Shown: positions 47,701 through 59,252 of the stretch, in pieces
Numbering within the stretch: position 1 is the first letter of the stretch
How the letters are laid out: the number at the start of each line of letters is the position of its first letter
NCBI GenBank assembly: GCA_902729315.2
Contig: LR746275.1
Location: 1,396,501 to 1,460,500 of the forward strand
DNA: 64,000 nt
Direction of reading: 5' to 3'
Origin: Spirodela intermedia
Lineage: Eukaryota > Streptophyta > Magnoliopsida > Alismatales > Araceae
Notes under the pieces: model-generated
Databases searched by the model: none
The model's input: only the letters and a program-made list of their open reading frames with translations
Told to the model about the DNA's origin: nothing
Position numbers and translations under genes: made by a program

Positions 47701-50234
47701 TCACGGAATTAAGTTTCTCAATTACAAAAACCCACTCCCTTCTCCATGAATAAAAGAAAGGGAACAGTGAAGTACAATGCTTCTTCACAAATCATGGAAA
47801 AATGAAATGGATCTTGGAATAAAACGCCATTTTCATTGCATACTTATAGAAACACCATCTCATAAAATTTTAGTCAATCTTGAAAGGTAAAATAAAATAA
47901 ACACACACATAAGCTTGAAAAGCATCTGGCTGCTGCAATCTAGTTCAACATTTCATAATATGGACTACACACGTCGAAAAAAGGATCTCTGGCAAAGTTA
48001 ATGACGCATTTGTAATAAATGGACATGAAAAAGCATCATGTTTTTCCATCTGAGACTCACTCAAACTGATATATAAAAGATGGACTGCTTATAACGGGTT
48101 TAAGTGGTGATATTCGGCATTTTCAGTGATGCGTTGAACCATTTCAAAGCAACCAGCAGCATATCACACTAAAGAACGTATATCCAAGTCCACCAATTCA
48201 AAGTTAACTAAACCTGGTTTAAGTTGAACGATACAAGGAGTGTCATCTGACCCCAACAAACAAACACCTGAATTGAAATCCATCTCAAGTATGCAAGTCA
48301 ATAAAAGCGGATGCATATGAGGAATCTGCCAATATCAAATCACAGTGTCTGGAATAAGTAAATCTAATGCTCTTACTGAAACAAATCGAGTAAAGCACTA
48401 GAAACCACGTCATAAAGATGTTCTTTGAAGCACTAGAGTGTATTTCTTCATTAACAAAGCACAGCAAGAACATCATGTGGCATGCGCTCCGTATGGCTTG
48501 GACAAGTTGCTCAACTTAGAAAATGAAGAATTAGGATAGTACATGAGAGAAGTATGACAGTAGTGGAGACAGTTCTTAGTGACAGGATTCCATACCCTCG
48601 CACCTAGCAAAATATATGAAGAACAAGATAGAGGGGTAGGAAAGGGACCATGAAAAATCTAAAGGCAGCACTGAGAAAGCTATGCATATAGCGACAGCTC
48701 TGTTTCAGCCCGGAAATATATCAAAATTGCTTACCACATATGCTTGCATTTTAATTATCAAAAACCTTCTCTTTTTCAATTTTTCGCAGGTTATTTTTTT
48801 TATCTATGGTATTTATTTTCATTTAATTTAATTTCAAATTAAATCTTATACATATTATTATTAGCATGATGAAGGGAATATGTGCCAAAGTACGGTGACA
48901 CAGATGCTTGCATTTCAATTATGAAAAAAATCTCCTTTTCACCATTTAGCAGGTTACTTCTTTACCTATAGTATTTATTTTATTTTAATTTAATTTAAAA
49001 TTAAATCTTATGCATATTATTACTACCATGATGAAGGGATAACATGGCACATGGGACATTCCTGGGCAGCGTTTTAACAGTGAGAAAACTTCTCAGGAAA
49101 CATCTTAGTCAAAGAAGCATCTGACTAGGAGATGACCTTGGGTGAGAACAGCCACTTTGACAGTCTGACCAGTTCCCTTAGGCAAATTCACCTGCATAGA
49201 GCAAAAGGAAAAGAAACTCGATTAATATGGCTTCAGGAATCCTGAGGAAGAACAATAAAATTAATAGGAAGAAACCTAATAGTGAACTAGATAGGATCCT
49301 GTAAAGCGATAATCCAACAAAATAAGTCGCCAATTAATTATTCATCATATGATCATCTACATTCATCTATTTATGAGCATTGACTATCAACCGTGGTTGA
49401 CTACCGAGAGAGAGAGAGAGAGCACTCACCGTTGCCCTCAACTGCTGGTCATTATACTTGGGATCGATGTTGAGTCGGAAATGAGCTTCTGTGGACTCCA
49501 CAAACTTGGTTTTCGCAGTGTTCTTCAGGATTGATATCGCCGTGGATATATCGTATTCCTTCTTGATCTCCCTCAGCTTCTGAATCTCAAGGAACCTCTT
49601 GGAACGAGTCTAGCACGCAGAAACACAAACATCAGGCCAAGAACAGGCAAAACCAGATCTAACCTTAAATATAAATCAGACGAAGATGAAAAAAAATGAC
49701 CATAAAAACCGATGGGGACATCCAATTTTTGGGTCAGCATAGCACCGGCACATTGCCGCTGTTGGAGCATGCGTGAATGAGAGGGAGGGAGGCATGGAGG
49801 AGGTGACGAGTTTAGAGAGAGAATGAGATAGGTACCCTGTCCCTCTTGAGGGCCAACGCTGCCTTCCCAGTCTTCGGCTTCGAGGCGGGAGCCGGCGGAG
49901 GAGCAGGGGCATCCTCTTCAGACACATCAGCTTCCGCCACGGCAGCAGCAGCAACCAGATAGGTCTTGGATTGGGGAAGCGCCACCAGCCCCTTCCTGTC
50001 TCCCGCCTTGCCCCAAGGCTCTGCGCTTAAGGGCGAAGAAATAGCGGCATCAGCCTTCAACGCAAAACGCACACAGCAGCTCTGCCTCTGGCCTCTCTGC
50101 AGCTGCTGCCGGTGCTGCAGCAGCACCACCAACGAAGGAAAAGACGAGGAGGGGGCGGATGAAGAACAGAGGCCACTGGGTGAAGACGCCGCAGCAGCCC
50201 CCACCGTCATCGCCATAGCCGCGGCTGTCGCCAT
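44706..50234 (-). CDS. PRPL1: Plastid 50S ribosomal protein L1, seven exons
   Basis: Exons by decreasing coordinate: 50234-49836, 49609-49430, 49191-49137, 47576-47449, 46980-46897, 45084-44959, 44840-44706. All introns are GT-AG and the frame stays open for 368 residues. Exon 1 encodes a Met/Ala/Ser-rich chloroplast transit peptide, an acidic Ala/Pro stretch ([14 protein letters not shown]) and a Lys-rich linker. The L1 body is classic: [118 protein letters not shown] and [17 protein letters not shown]1 binds 23S rRNA and forms the mobile L1 stalk that releases deacylated tRNA; the bacterial homologue also represses its own mRNA. Intron 3 carries a tandem duplication; introns 4 and 5 (0.47 and 1.8 kb) show nothing recognisable. 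Confidence 0.95.
48741..49045. repeat. Two-copy tandem duplication in PRPL1 intron 3
   Basis: The segment 48741-48880 recurs at 48905-49045 (period 164 bp). Shared blocks include TGCTTGCATTT, GCAGGTTA, TAATTTAATTT, ATTAAATCTTA and CATGATGAAGGGA. The copies have diverged at many positions. Confidence 0.85.
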
Positions 50235-51080
50235 TGCTCTGGAGCAGCGTCGCAGAGAGGCTGCTGCTCTGCAGAGAAGGTGCTGCCTTCGGAGAGGTTA
50301 TCTGTTCCGGGGAAGGAAGTGGATAGCATATACCTTCTGGCCGCTGGCCTCCAAATTTCTAAATTCACCCCCTATTTCTTATTCTCTACTCTACTTTGTG
50401 CACAACCCCTATCCAGCCCACCCCGTCTCTTGACAAAGCTCTGTCTGAACCATGTAAATCGATAGAGTGGTTTTATCACTTCACCAATCACATGCGTATA
50501 AACCTCAAGAACAGCAGTAAATATTTAAAAACTAAATAAATAACTCTTGATGGGGCACATTTTTTATTTTATTTATTAAAATTTTAATTTTTTCACTATA
50601 ATTTGTGGACTAGATTGTGGGATGATCCTAATTTTCCTTTTATTTTTTATTTTCTACAAAATTGTAGGATAATTACCTATTATTCACATAAACTCCACTT
50701 TAGAATATTCTCTTAAAATTTTAAAAAGAAAGATAAAAATAAAAAGACAGTAATAATGATGATTTTACACATTTATTTGATCTAAAATATAGGCTCATGC
50801 AGAGTACCAAGGGAAGAGGGTCCATGGGATTATCTCATGTGATTATTTGTAAGAGAATAATTGATTAATGGGATCCTTGGGCTATAAAGAGCATGGTTGG
50901 TGCTAAGGCATGAGCAAATGCATTATGATTGAATCTGATAATGACTTGCGATGATGGTTGGTTCATAATCTCAACAAAACCATAGTTGATTATTACTAGT
51001 GAGTCTAGAATATTTTATCCACATTTGGTATTTCTCAACCACCGTGGTGATCTAGATTTTTTTTATTTTTTATTATATTT

Positions 51081-51505
51081 AAAAGACTAAAAACCTCATT
51101 AAAAAAACATGAAGACATATTTTTTTATGTTCTTAAATCTCTAAATTAAAAGTTTTTATGTATAAATGTGTTGTTCACTAATGTTGGTATAAATGTTGTT
51201 AAAAGGGCATGTGAAAATATTTATGTATGTATATGTAAATTTTTGATTAGTTATTCTATTTGAACAAAATGCTGCTAATAATTTATTTATTTATTTCTTA
51301 ATTTTAAATGTCTAAAAACCTCATTAAAAAAACATGAATATATCTTTTGTAGGCTCTTAAATATTCTGAAAAAGACAGATGTGTTGTTGTTCACTGTTGT
51401 TGTCATTAATATGTTAAAAGGGCATGTGAAAATATTTATTTATCTATGTATAATTTTTTAATTAGTTAGTTCTATTTGAACAACATGATGCTAATAATAT
51501 ATACT
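51081..51505. repeat. Two-copy tandem duplication A
   Basis: The segment 51081-51285 recurs at 51306-51505 (period about 225 bp). Shared blocks are CTAAAAACCTCATTAAAAAA, TTAAAAGGGCATGTGAAAAT and TCTATTTGAACAA. Confidence 0.85.
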
Positions 51506-51601
51506 CTAACTTTGGTGTCGGTATTTTTTTAAGTAAAGTATTGCTCCTTTTACATAATTTGAGGGCCAATTACTCGTATTGAGTTGGTTTTTTAAAAAAA
51601 A

Positions 51602-52038
51602 TTATTCACAAAAAGTTTATCTAGTGGGTAGAAATTCACCTACATATGAAGGATCAAGAATTTTCCATCTTGTGTTCTTAAACTACTATTAAAGTCAACG
51701 CCCATCATGATAATTATCCGATATGGACTTTATACTTTCACCCAAAGATGCATGTTTAACATTGTTCATTGCCTTAATGGTGTGGTTCAGATCAGCTTAA
51801 TAATATGGAAAATTCTGACACATGTTTGACTTTTTTTTAGAATTTTATTCACACGAAGTTTATCTAGTGGGTAGAAATCCACTTATATATGAAGGTTCAA
51901 GAGTTTTGCATCTTGTGTTCTTAAACTACTATTAAAGTCAACATCCATCATGATAGATTATCCAATCTTGACTTTATACTTAGACCCAAAGTAGCATGTT
52001 TAGCTTGGCCCATTGCCTTTATAATGTGGATCATGCCT
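51602..52038. repeat. Two-copy tandem duplication B
   Basis: The segment 51602-51797 recurs at 51847-52038 (period about 245 bp). Shared blocks are AGTTTATCTAGTGGGTAGAA, CATCTTGTGTTCTTAAACTA and CTATTAAAGTCAAC. It lies directly upstream of the ASH2-like leader. Confidence 0.88.
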
Positions 52039-52299
52039 GGTCCAGTTCCTGCTACTATTAGAGGTAATTTAATTATTATTTTTTATTATTATTGCTATTG
52101 TTGTCAATGAGGCATTAGAGTCTAATTCCGGTCGCCCGCCAAGTGCCGCTCCCAAGTCACTTCTGTTCCCGCCGAGGTCTGCGGGAGATATCTTCTGGGT
52201 ACGCCACCGCCGGCCGGGCTGCTCCGTCGGGGAAAAAGCTTCCGCCTTTAATCCCTCGATCCGCCTTGTCGTCCGCCGGAGAGGAGGAGGGGACTTGTG

Positions 52300-55200
52300 A
52301 TGGACGGCCTGAGGGACGCCTACAAGGACGAAGACGAAGAGTCGGAGCAGCGGGATGGGTCCCTCCCTCGTCCCCCGGAAGGCGCCGGCGCTGGTGCGGC
52401 GGCTGCTCTTGGCGCCGTTGTTTCTGATCCTTTGCCTGCTCCTCCTCTGCCTTCTGGTCTCGCAGATTTAGGGCAGCGGCTGGAGAAGTCGGAGGTGGTG
52501 GAGACGATGATGGCGGCGGAAGGGGTACTCGCGGGAGAGCGGGTGAGTGGAGGGATTGAGGGGTTGCAGGTCTGCGCAGAGAGGGTGGGGCAGGTAGGAG
52601 CAGAAGAAGATGGAGGGCAGGAGAGGGGAGATGAGGATAATGTGGCGTCGGAGCAGAATGGCACGGGCAGGGAGCGCGGGTTTCCTTCGGAAGAAGACGA
52701 AGAGGGAGAAGATTATGAGGGGGAGGAGGATGAGCCAGAAGAAGGAGAGGAGGAGGAAGAAGAAGAAGGAGTGGAGGAAGACAGAGAAGGGCGGTGTCCA
52801 TTGACGCCGTCCTCGGAGCCTCTAGTGCCGCCATCGTCTCACTCAAATTTAACTCCGCCATCTGATCCCACCCCTTCAGAATTTGTAAATGGTGGGTACT
52901 ACGAGGAGGAAGAGGATGAAGATGACGAAGATGAGGGCAATGAAGATGAGGATGACGATGATTCAGAGGCTAATGCCCAGCCTCCTCTGAAAAAACAGAA
53001 AACCCTCACTTGCCTCACAACCCCTTCCTCCCCATCCCCTGCAACTCCTGCAACTAACCTCTCTGCTACGACGGAAAATTTGCTGCCACCAGCTGGCTCC
53101 TCCGCTGCAGCATTGGATGCATCAGCTGCTTCCACCACTGCGTCTAAGAAACCCAAGAAGAAGAGCAGCAATGTCTGGAGGAAATCCGCATCTCGCAAGG
53201 GGAAGAAAAAGGGAAAATCAGGGGGGTCCAATAATTTCGCCCCTCCTGAGGACAAAGTGCTCATCACGCCGATTCCCCGGTTCCCCGACAAGTCCGATGA
53301 TTCTCCTGATGCAACCATCAGCCTGTCGAAGGTATACAAGGCTGAGAAAGTGGAGCTCAGTGAGGATCGCCTCACAGCAGGAAGCACCAAAGGTTATCGC
53401 ATGGTCAGGGCCACACGGGGCGTTGTGGAGGGCGCATGGTACTTTGAAATCAAAATTGTTCGGCTTGGAGACACAGGGCATACAAGGCTGGGCTGGACGA
53501 CGGAGAAGGGTGACCTCCAAGCACCTGTTGGGTATGATGGCAACAGTTTTGGTTACCGGGATATTGATGGTACCAAAATCCACAGAGCCCTGAGGGAGAA
53601 ATATGGGGATGAGGGATATGCAGAGGGTGATGTTATTGGCTTCTACATCAACCTTCCAGATGGGGAATCATATGCTCCCAGGCCTCCACACCTTGTCTGG
53701 TACAAGGGGCAGAGGTACATGTACTCAGCAGATGGTAAAGATGAGCCTCCCAAAGAGATACCCGGTGAGCGAAAAATTCCTGGGATATTGCTGCTGACTT
53801 TCCTTTTCCTTTATCTCTTCATCTGGCTGTTATGTAGTTGACTGCTTTTCCTTCTGGCGTTGATTCTGTTTTTTTGATCTTTTTATGAAATTCTTTTCAT
53901 TTGCCAAGACGGATGTGCAAGCAATCAGATTAGACAGGACCCTTGGTTGGAAAAGAAAAACGTGTCCTCTAGAGATGAGTACAAACCTTGCAGGCCGTAG
54001 ATTCTCAGAATTTGTAGCTACGTGAGGTCGACTGTCTTCGGAGGGTACCACGGGTTTAGTCTTGGTGAACATTGGAGTGTAAGTGGGGAAGCCTGCAGAT
54101 TTATAAAATCAGTGCATGTGTCAGGCTGTTGTATGGTTATGCTGATGTATAGCAGACCATTATCTTTCTATTTGCCATCATCCCTAGCTTAATGCATGTG
54201 CTAGTTTAGGTTTCTGTAGTTGGTTCCCAGCTCCTCAATACTGACCTTCTTGAGCCAACGTTGATATTTCAGTTTGTTATGACTAAGTAGAACTTTCCGG
54301 TCTTAGAAGGACCAACTTTCTAGGGTCAATATTGCCTTTTCTGTTTATTTTTGGAATATAGAGGAAATGGGTGTTTACAATTGGGCTTTCCTATTTCAGT
54401 TTTTTGGATTGCTGTTGAAAAGATGCGCTGTTCTTGATTTGTGTACGTTTTTGAAAAAAAAGGGTATGTTGTGCTAGATATTTTATTCAGATGTGGTTGA
54501 ATCTAGAAAGTAGAAGATAGTTGCGAACCATCGAGTTCAGTTGAGAACCAGTTGATCATGACTGGGACTGGTGGTGTGATGCCTCAGTAGTTCCTAACGA
54601 GGACTGAAGACTTATCGAGGAATCCTTTGAGATGGCGTTTGATGATAACAGGAAATATATGAAAAAGTAGGGGAGGAGAAAGAAATGGCGAAGCTTGATG
54701 TGTATAGCGAAGCTCCCCACGTTGAGAATAATTTGGGCACCTAAAGTTTTACCATGATCAATGCGAGTTAAATGTATGGAAGTGGATCGCTGAGGGAAAT
54801 TTCGTGGTGAAATCTTTTGATGAATTTTTTAGGATCTGAATAAAGAATGTGGTGAAAGAATTTTGCAATGGAAAAAGGTTCATTTTACGAAAGAAAACAG
54901 GCCTACAAGATATTGCTTTTACGTCAAAGAGTCATTAAATTCACCAAGGTTACTGAACACAGTTGTAAATCTGCGATGGTCTAGGATTAAGTCCATTCAT
55001 CTGGTGGTTTAGTGGCTGGGACCTCAATTTCCTGCAAACACGGAGAAGAAAAATGAGTGGCTTGCGCTAGACGTTCTGAACCATGAGGAATTCAATAAGA
55101 CTCGAAGATTCATGTATATGTACGTTTAGATATATAAGCAGCTTCTTGTTGATATCTTCTAGAACAGTGGGTTTGCTACCTGGTTTCTCTAAACCTGATT

Positions 55201-56918
55201 GTGTCATCAATGTAATTTTGTGATCTGAGTACTCTCTAGATCAGAAAACTAGTTCATTATATGCTAGGCTTCCTTGGATGATAGATTTGAGAAGATCTGA
55301 TAGTCATGAGTTCAGTAACCACTCTGGCATGGTTTTATTTGAATTTTATCACTACTGCAATCTTCACCCACTTAGAAAACGAGGTGCAGGTGGTTTAACA
55401 TGTTATAATGTTGGGGAAAAGTTGTGATCTAAATGACTGACAATGCTTTTCAGCATGGGCTTGGTAATCTAGCTGACCTGAATCTGAGTTAAATACAGTT
55501 TCTTTATAGCTAAGAACTGAAGCATTTGAACTAGATGTAAGTGTTCATTGACTTAAGGTTCTTTCCACGTAGTTTGGTGATCCCTCCCTCTAGGCTGCCG
55601 CTCATAGCATACCTGCATGTAATGTTAAAAGCCATATGGCAGAAGTCAATTATGTACTGTTTTCCTCATGAAAATAAAGTGTATAATGCGTAGAGGGAAA
55701 TTGTGTTCATGGTTGTCTTTCAAGATCAAGATGGTCTGTTACTAAACTCTTGTTTGAGATCTTAGTGGCCATTTGCGCAGAAGAAACATCTCATAAGGTG
55801 GTCAAATCATTTATGTCACCAGGTACACTGTACTAGTTACAGCATTGAGGGAGGATTTTATGGTTAATACGGAGAAGAAAGTAGAAGTTGATGACGATAC
55901 CCTCGGTCTTTCTGGTGTTCTCTAGGATTAAGTGCTGCTGATTTTTATGAGATCTGTATCAATATTGGATGAATTACTGAAGCGTTTAATTCATTTAGGA
56001 GACGATAATGTGCCAATAACACAAGAAAATCACATCATTCTAGCTGGCATAGGGCAAAATATGGGGGAAGGGTGAGATTTGCAACTGGCCTTAGAAATTA
56101 TCCTGAAATTGTGGATATTATCCAGAGAGACGCATGACTCTGGGCCTACTTGAGGATAAATGTGTTGAGGAACCAAGGTCCAATAAGAAAGCTTAACTAC
56201 TGTAGATGAAAAAGATTTTTTAGGTGCCATGCATCACGTAATATGCAGCTAGTCCATTCTTCTTGTAATCCCAATCTGATGTCAACCTCTGTTTGTTGAC
56301 GAAATTAAATCATCAATCATCTGAAGGTAAGAATCTTGGTGATTATTTAGTCCTTCACTATTTCTGCTTTTAGCTTTGTTTCTTGACCACTAATCATAAT
56401 AACATGATTTTTTTTTCTTTAGCCATATAACTTGAGATATGCCAATGATGGCACAAACTATTGATGTAAGAGAGTCTTTTGCAGTATATAATCAAAATTC
56501 TCTGTATCAAAATGTGTGGGTTTACGTTTGTGTGGTTGTGATTTCATCAGAGCTCGTTCTTCTCCTCCTATGCTGAAATATCCCCACTTTCTCTCCTGGC
56601 CATTATTAAACTATGTTCATTGATTCAGGAAGCGAGATTTCTTTCTTCAAGAATGGGATATGCCAAGGAACTGCTTTCACTAATCTCTTCGGCGGCCGCT
56701 ATTATCCCGCTGCCTCTATGTACACCCTCCCCAACCAGCCGAACTGCGAGGTGAGATTCAACTTCGGACCCGAGTTTCAGTCTTTCCCCGAGGACTTTGG
56801 TGGACGGCCTGCCCCAAAGCCAATGATCGAGGCCCCCTATCACGGATATGGCACCAAGGTCGAGGGCCCCAGCGGAAATGATGTCCCTGAGAAGCAAGTC
56901 AATGGTGCCTCCTCCTAG
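52300..56918 (+). CDS. TRO: ASH2/TRAUCO-like SPRY-domain protein, COMPASS H3K4 methyltransferase subunit
   Basis: Exons 52300-53764 and 56629-56918, joined by GT-AG, give 584 residues. The ATG at 52300 opens MDGLRDAY. The N-terminal half is disordered and acidic, with long Glu/Asp runs around residues 130-230, then a Lys-rich basic stretch ([20 protein letters not shown]) that could be a nuclear signal. From about residue 318 comes the SPRY domain: [65 protein letters not shown] and [11 protein letters not shown]; exon 2 supplies [40 protein letters not shown] and [15 protein letters not shown]2-type proteins with WDR5 and RbBP5 activate SET-domain methyltransferases on H3K4; Arabidopsis TRAUCO is needed for embryogenesis. 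The 2,864-bp intron shows no recognisable gene or element. Confidence 0.92.
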
Positions 56919-58481
56919 GGCCCCTCTTCTCAGAGGTTTCAGTTTGTTGGTAGTCGGGAATCTACTGTTTCCATCTGTTCTTGGCCAGTCTTCTTCACGG
57001 AGGTTGTCCCAATTTGTAGTATGAAACCAATTTATTGACTCTAGAAATATATCCTGGTCAATACAATCCCTGTCGTGATTAAATTGATCAAACTTGGCTG
57101 GTTTCCGAGTCTCTCTCCACACTCCTCTTCTTGTTCACCTTCTTCCTCCTATTTGCTGTGTGGAGGCTGGGCGCTGCCCCTTGAGCGATCCCAGACAGAG
57201 TCAGGAGGGAGCTGATGGGTCTGGTATGGCGCCTGCAGGCCACTGAGGAGTGGTTACAGAAGGCAGAGGCGAGGGAGGGCCACAGAGTTAGGAATGACAG
57301 AAGAGTCATGTTGGAAATTACCTGAAGCATCGTCTCCTGTATTGTTCCCTGTTACACAGAGGTAATCTGTTCAGCGAGGGATTTAGATAATAACAATGGT
57401 GCTCGAAGATTGTGCCTGTGATTCTCTCCCACCACTTGGCCAACAGCCGCAGCATAGATGCCAGAGGAACCGCACCATATTGAATTCAAATGCTCTCATG
57501 ACTCCCATGTCTTTGCCTGGATCACACATTCATAACATGCCATAGCTTGAGAGTCATCACCTGGTCTTCATCTACAGTAACAACGGTGAGGGCAGATATC
57601 TTGTCAGATCCAGATCTCTAGAAACCTTCACTTGTTGATGATATTTTTTTCTCCCCTTCAGATTTCTCTTCATAATTAAAGCTGATATGATCATTTTACC
57701 ATGCTTCTTCCTTCTGCTTTATTTCTTGCTGTTCTCATTGTTTACTTAATCGTTATCTTTAATGCCCAATTCCATAATGCCATATCCTAATATTTATTCA
57801 GATTTATGGATAACTCTGTGCTTTGTGGATTATGCCCTTCAATGGTTTTTTGAGCATTGCCCTCATTCCCATGTTGATTAAATGGCAAATTACACTTGGT
57901 ATTGTTGGATCATACCCTCTTTATATTTTGACCATAATGAAGTGGAAGCACACGCCATGTTATGTTGACCTTACGGCTACCTTTTTGAGGGAGTAGGATG
58001 AGAAAATAGAACAGTGCGCACTATGCTATGACTTTGATTCATTTAGTGCAGGGCACGCGAGAAGAAAGGTCCTTCACTTCAGAGAATGTATGGGTATCTT
58101 CAAATATTTGTTCTTTCTATTGCTTTACTTTACTTCAAACATGGAGATTTGGTAGATGATTTCTTTTGATCTGATTCGTTAAAGGCTCTGCATATCAGAA
58201 TTTCATGTAACCAACCATGCATCATGATCTGAGATGATCGTTAGTAACTCCAAGGACATACATCGGGAAACTTTGGATGTAATAATGCAATTAGCGTAAT
58301 CACAATCTAAACAACAGCCATCTTCTATTACCCAGAAAATACTGTTCAACTATGAACATGAATGCCTCAACATTCATAGCAACCAAGCTTCATAGCCCAT
58401 GGTACATCTTTTTCTGCACCATATGACACCCTTTCTTACCACTCTTCTTTGGAGTGCTTCTGGTGGGGACGTTAAGGCCAA
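56919..58481. other. Intergenic DNA with a possible resistance-gene fragment
   Basis: Contains the ASH2-like 3' region and the possible coiled-coil fragment at 57185-57325. The rest is AT-rich without a recognisable frame. Confidence 0.5.
57185..57325 (+). pseudogene. Possible fragment of an NLR coiled-coil domain
   Basis: A 46-codon frame reads AIPDRVRRELMGLVWRLQAT, then a helical Glu/Lys/Arg-rich segment, and stops; a stop also lies just upstream. The heptad-like spacing and the RREL..L.WRL..TE pattern resemble Rx-type N-terminal domains of plant NLR proteins. There is no start codon or adjoining NB-ARC. Chance similarity is possible. Confidence 0.35.
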
Positions 58482-58832
58482 ATCCTCATTGTGACATACT
58501 CGCGGAATATCGCTGCTTCTTGGATATACAATCTATTCATGGGTCACCAAATGGCAAAATCAATCATTTTCTTGGCAGACTGTTGGGATCTGACCAGCAG
58601 AGACCTTCTGCAAGCCATGGTAGTCGGGTTTCTCAAGAAATGGACTCGTCAGAATGTGATCTGTTGTGCAAGTTTTGACCCTATTCTAAGAGGTGTTGAC
58701 CCTCATAACTTCTGGTCCACTGTTTGCAAGCAGCTTGGATGGATTGTGGTAATATCAGATGCTTCTCCTGTTGACCACAACCTGGTAACTTTGGTGGGAT
58801 GCATCCCTGAGCAACCTAGATACTTTAGATGA
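58482..58832 (+). other. Unrecognised open frame
   Basis: About 115 codons open on the plus strand, rich in aromatic, Cys and hydrophobic residues (for example LADCWDLTSRDLLQAM, FLKKWTRQNVICC, VDPHNFWSTVCKQLGW). Composition looks more protein-like than the surrounding noise, with alternating hydrophobic strands and polar loops. The first ATG inside the frame is at about 58539. Upstream in-frame there is a stop and no convincing acceptor. I do not recognise a family. It may be an orphan exon or a decayed gene of the resistance cluster. Confidence 0.3.
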
Positions 58833-59252
58833 TGACACTTCGTAAGGTGAGGATGCATGCAGGGGAGGAGCTGATGTGCATGTTAAGAGGTTTATGTCAG
58901 TCTGCATGAAATTGTTGGATCAAGCTGCGACACCCACACCTATGGGTAAAGGGGAGAAGCTGCACACCCTGTGCTCTTGCATTTCTCCTGCAACTTTTAC
59001 AGCTTTGAGCAGAAAAACTGTAGGAAAAGGATCTAATGAACAAGATCAAACGTTATCTACCAAAATACAATCACATTCAGGAGCCATGGATCCTAGTCGT
59101 CCTTCCACCGGCCGAACACTTGGGCGCAGTGGGAACAAAAGGAATCAATAAATTGCGACTGCTCTGCCGAAAATTGGAGTCGACCGCAATGGGCAACCAG
59201 CAGTTTAGATGATGCGTGGAGAAAGCTGGAGGTGGCAATGGACATCAGGTGC
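58833..59252. other. Intergenic DNA, 3' side of the NLR pseudogene
   Basis: 420 bases with short open frames on both strands and no motif. Confidence 0.45.

Larger units (their letters stand above)
50235..52299. promoter_or_regulatory. Divergent intergenic region of PRPL1 (-) and ASH2-like (+)
   Basis: 2,065 bp between two outward-facing start codons. The PRPL1-proximal 180 bases and the last 170 bases before the ASH2-like ATG are GC-rich leaders; the middle is very AT-rich and contains two separate two-copy duplications. No TATA box could be assigned with confidence. Confidence 0.5.
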
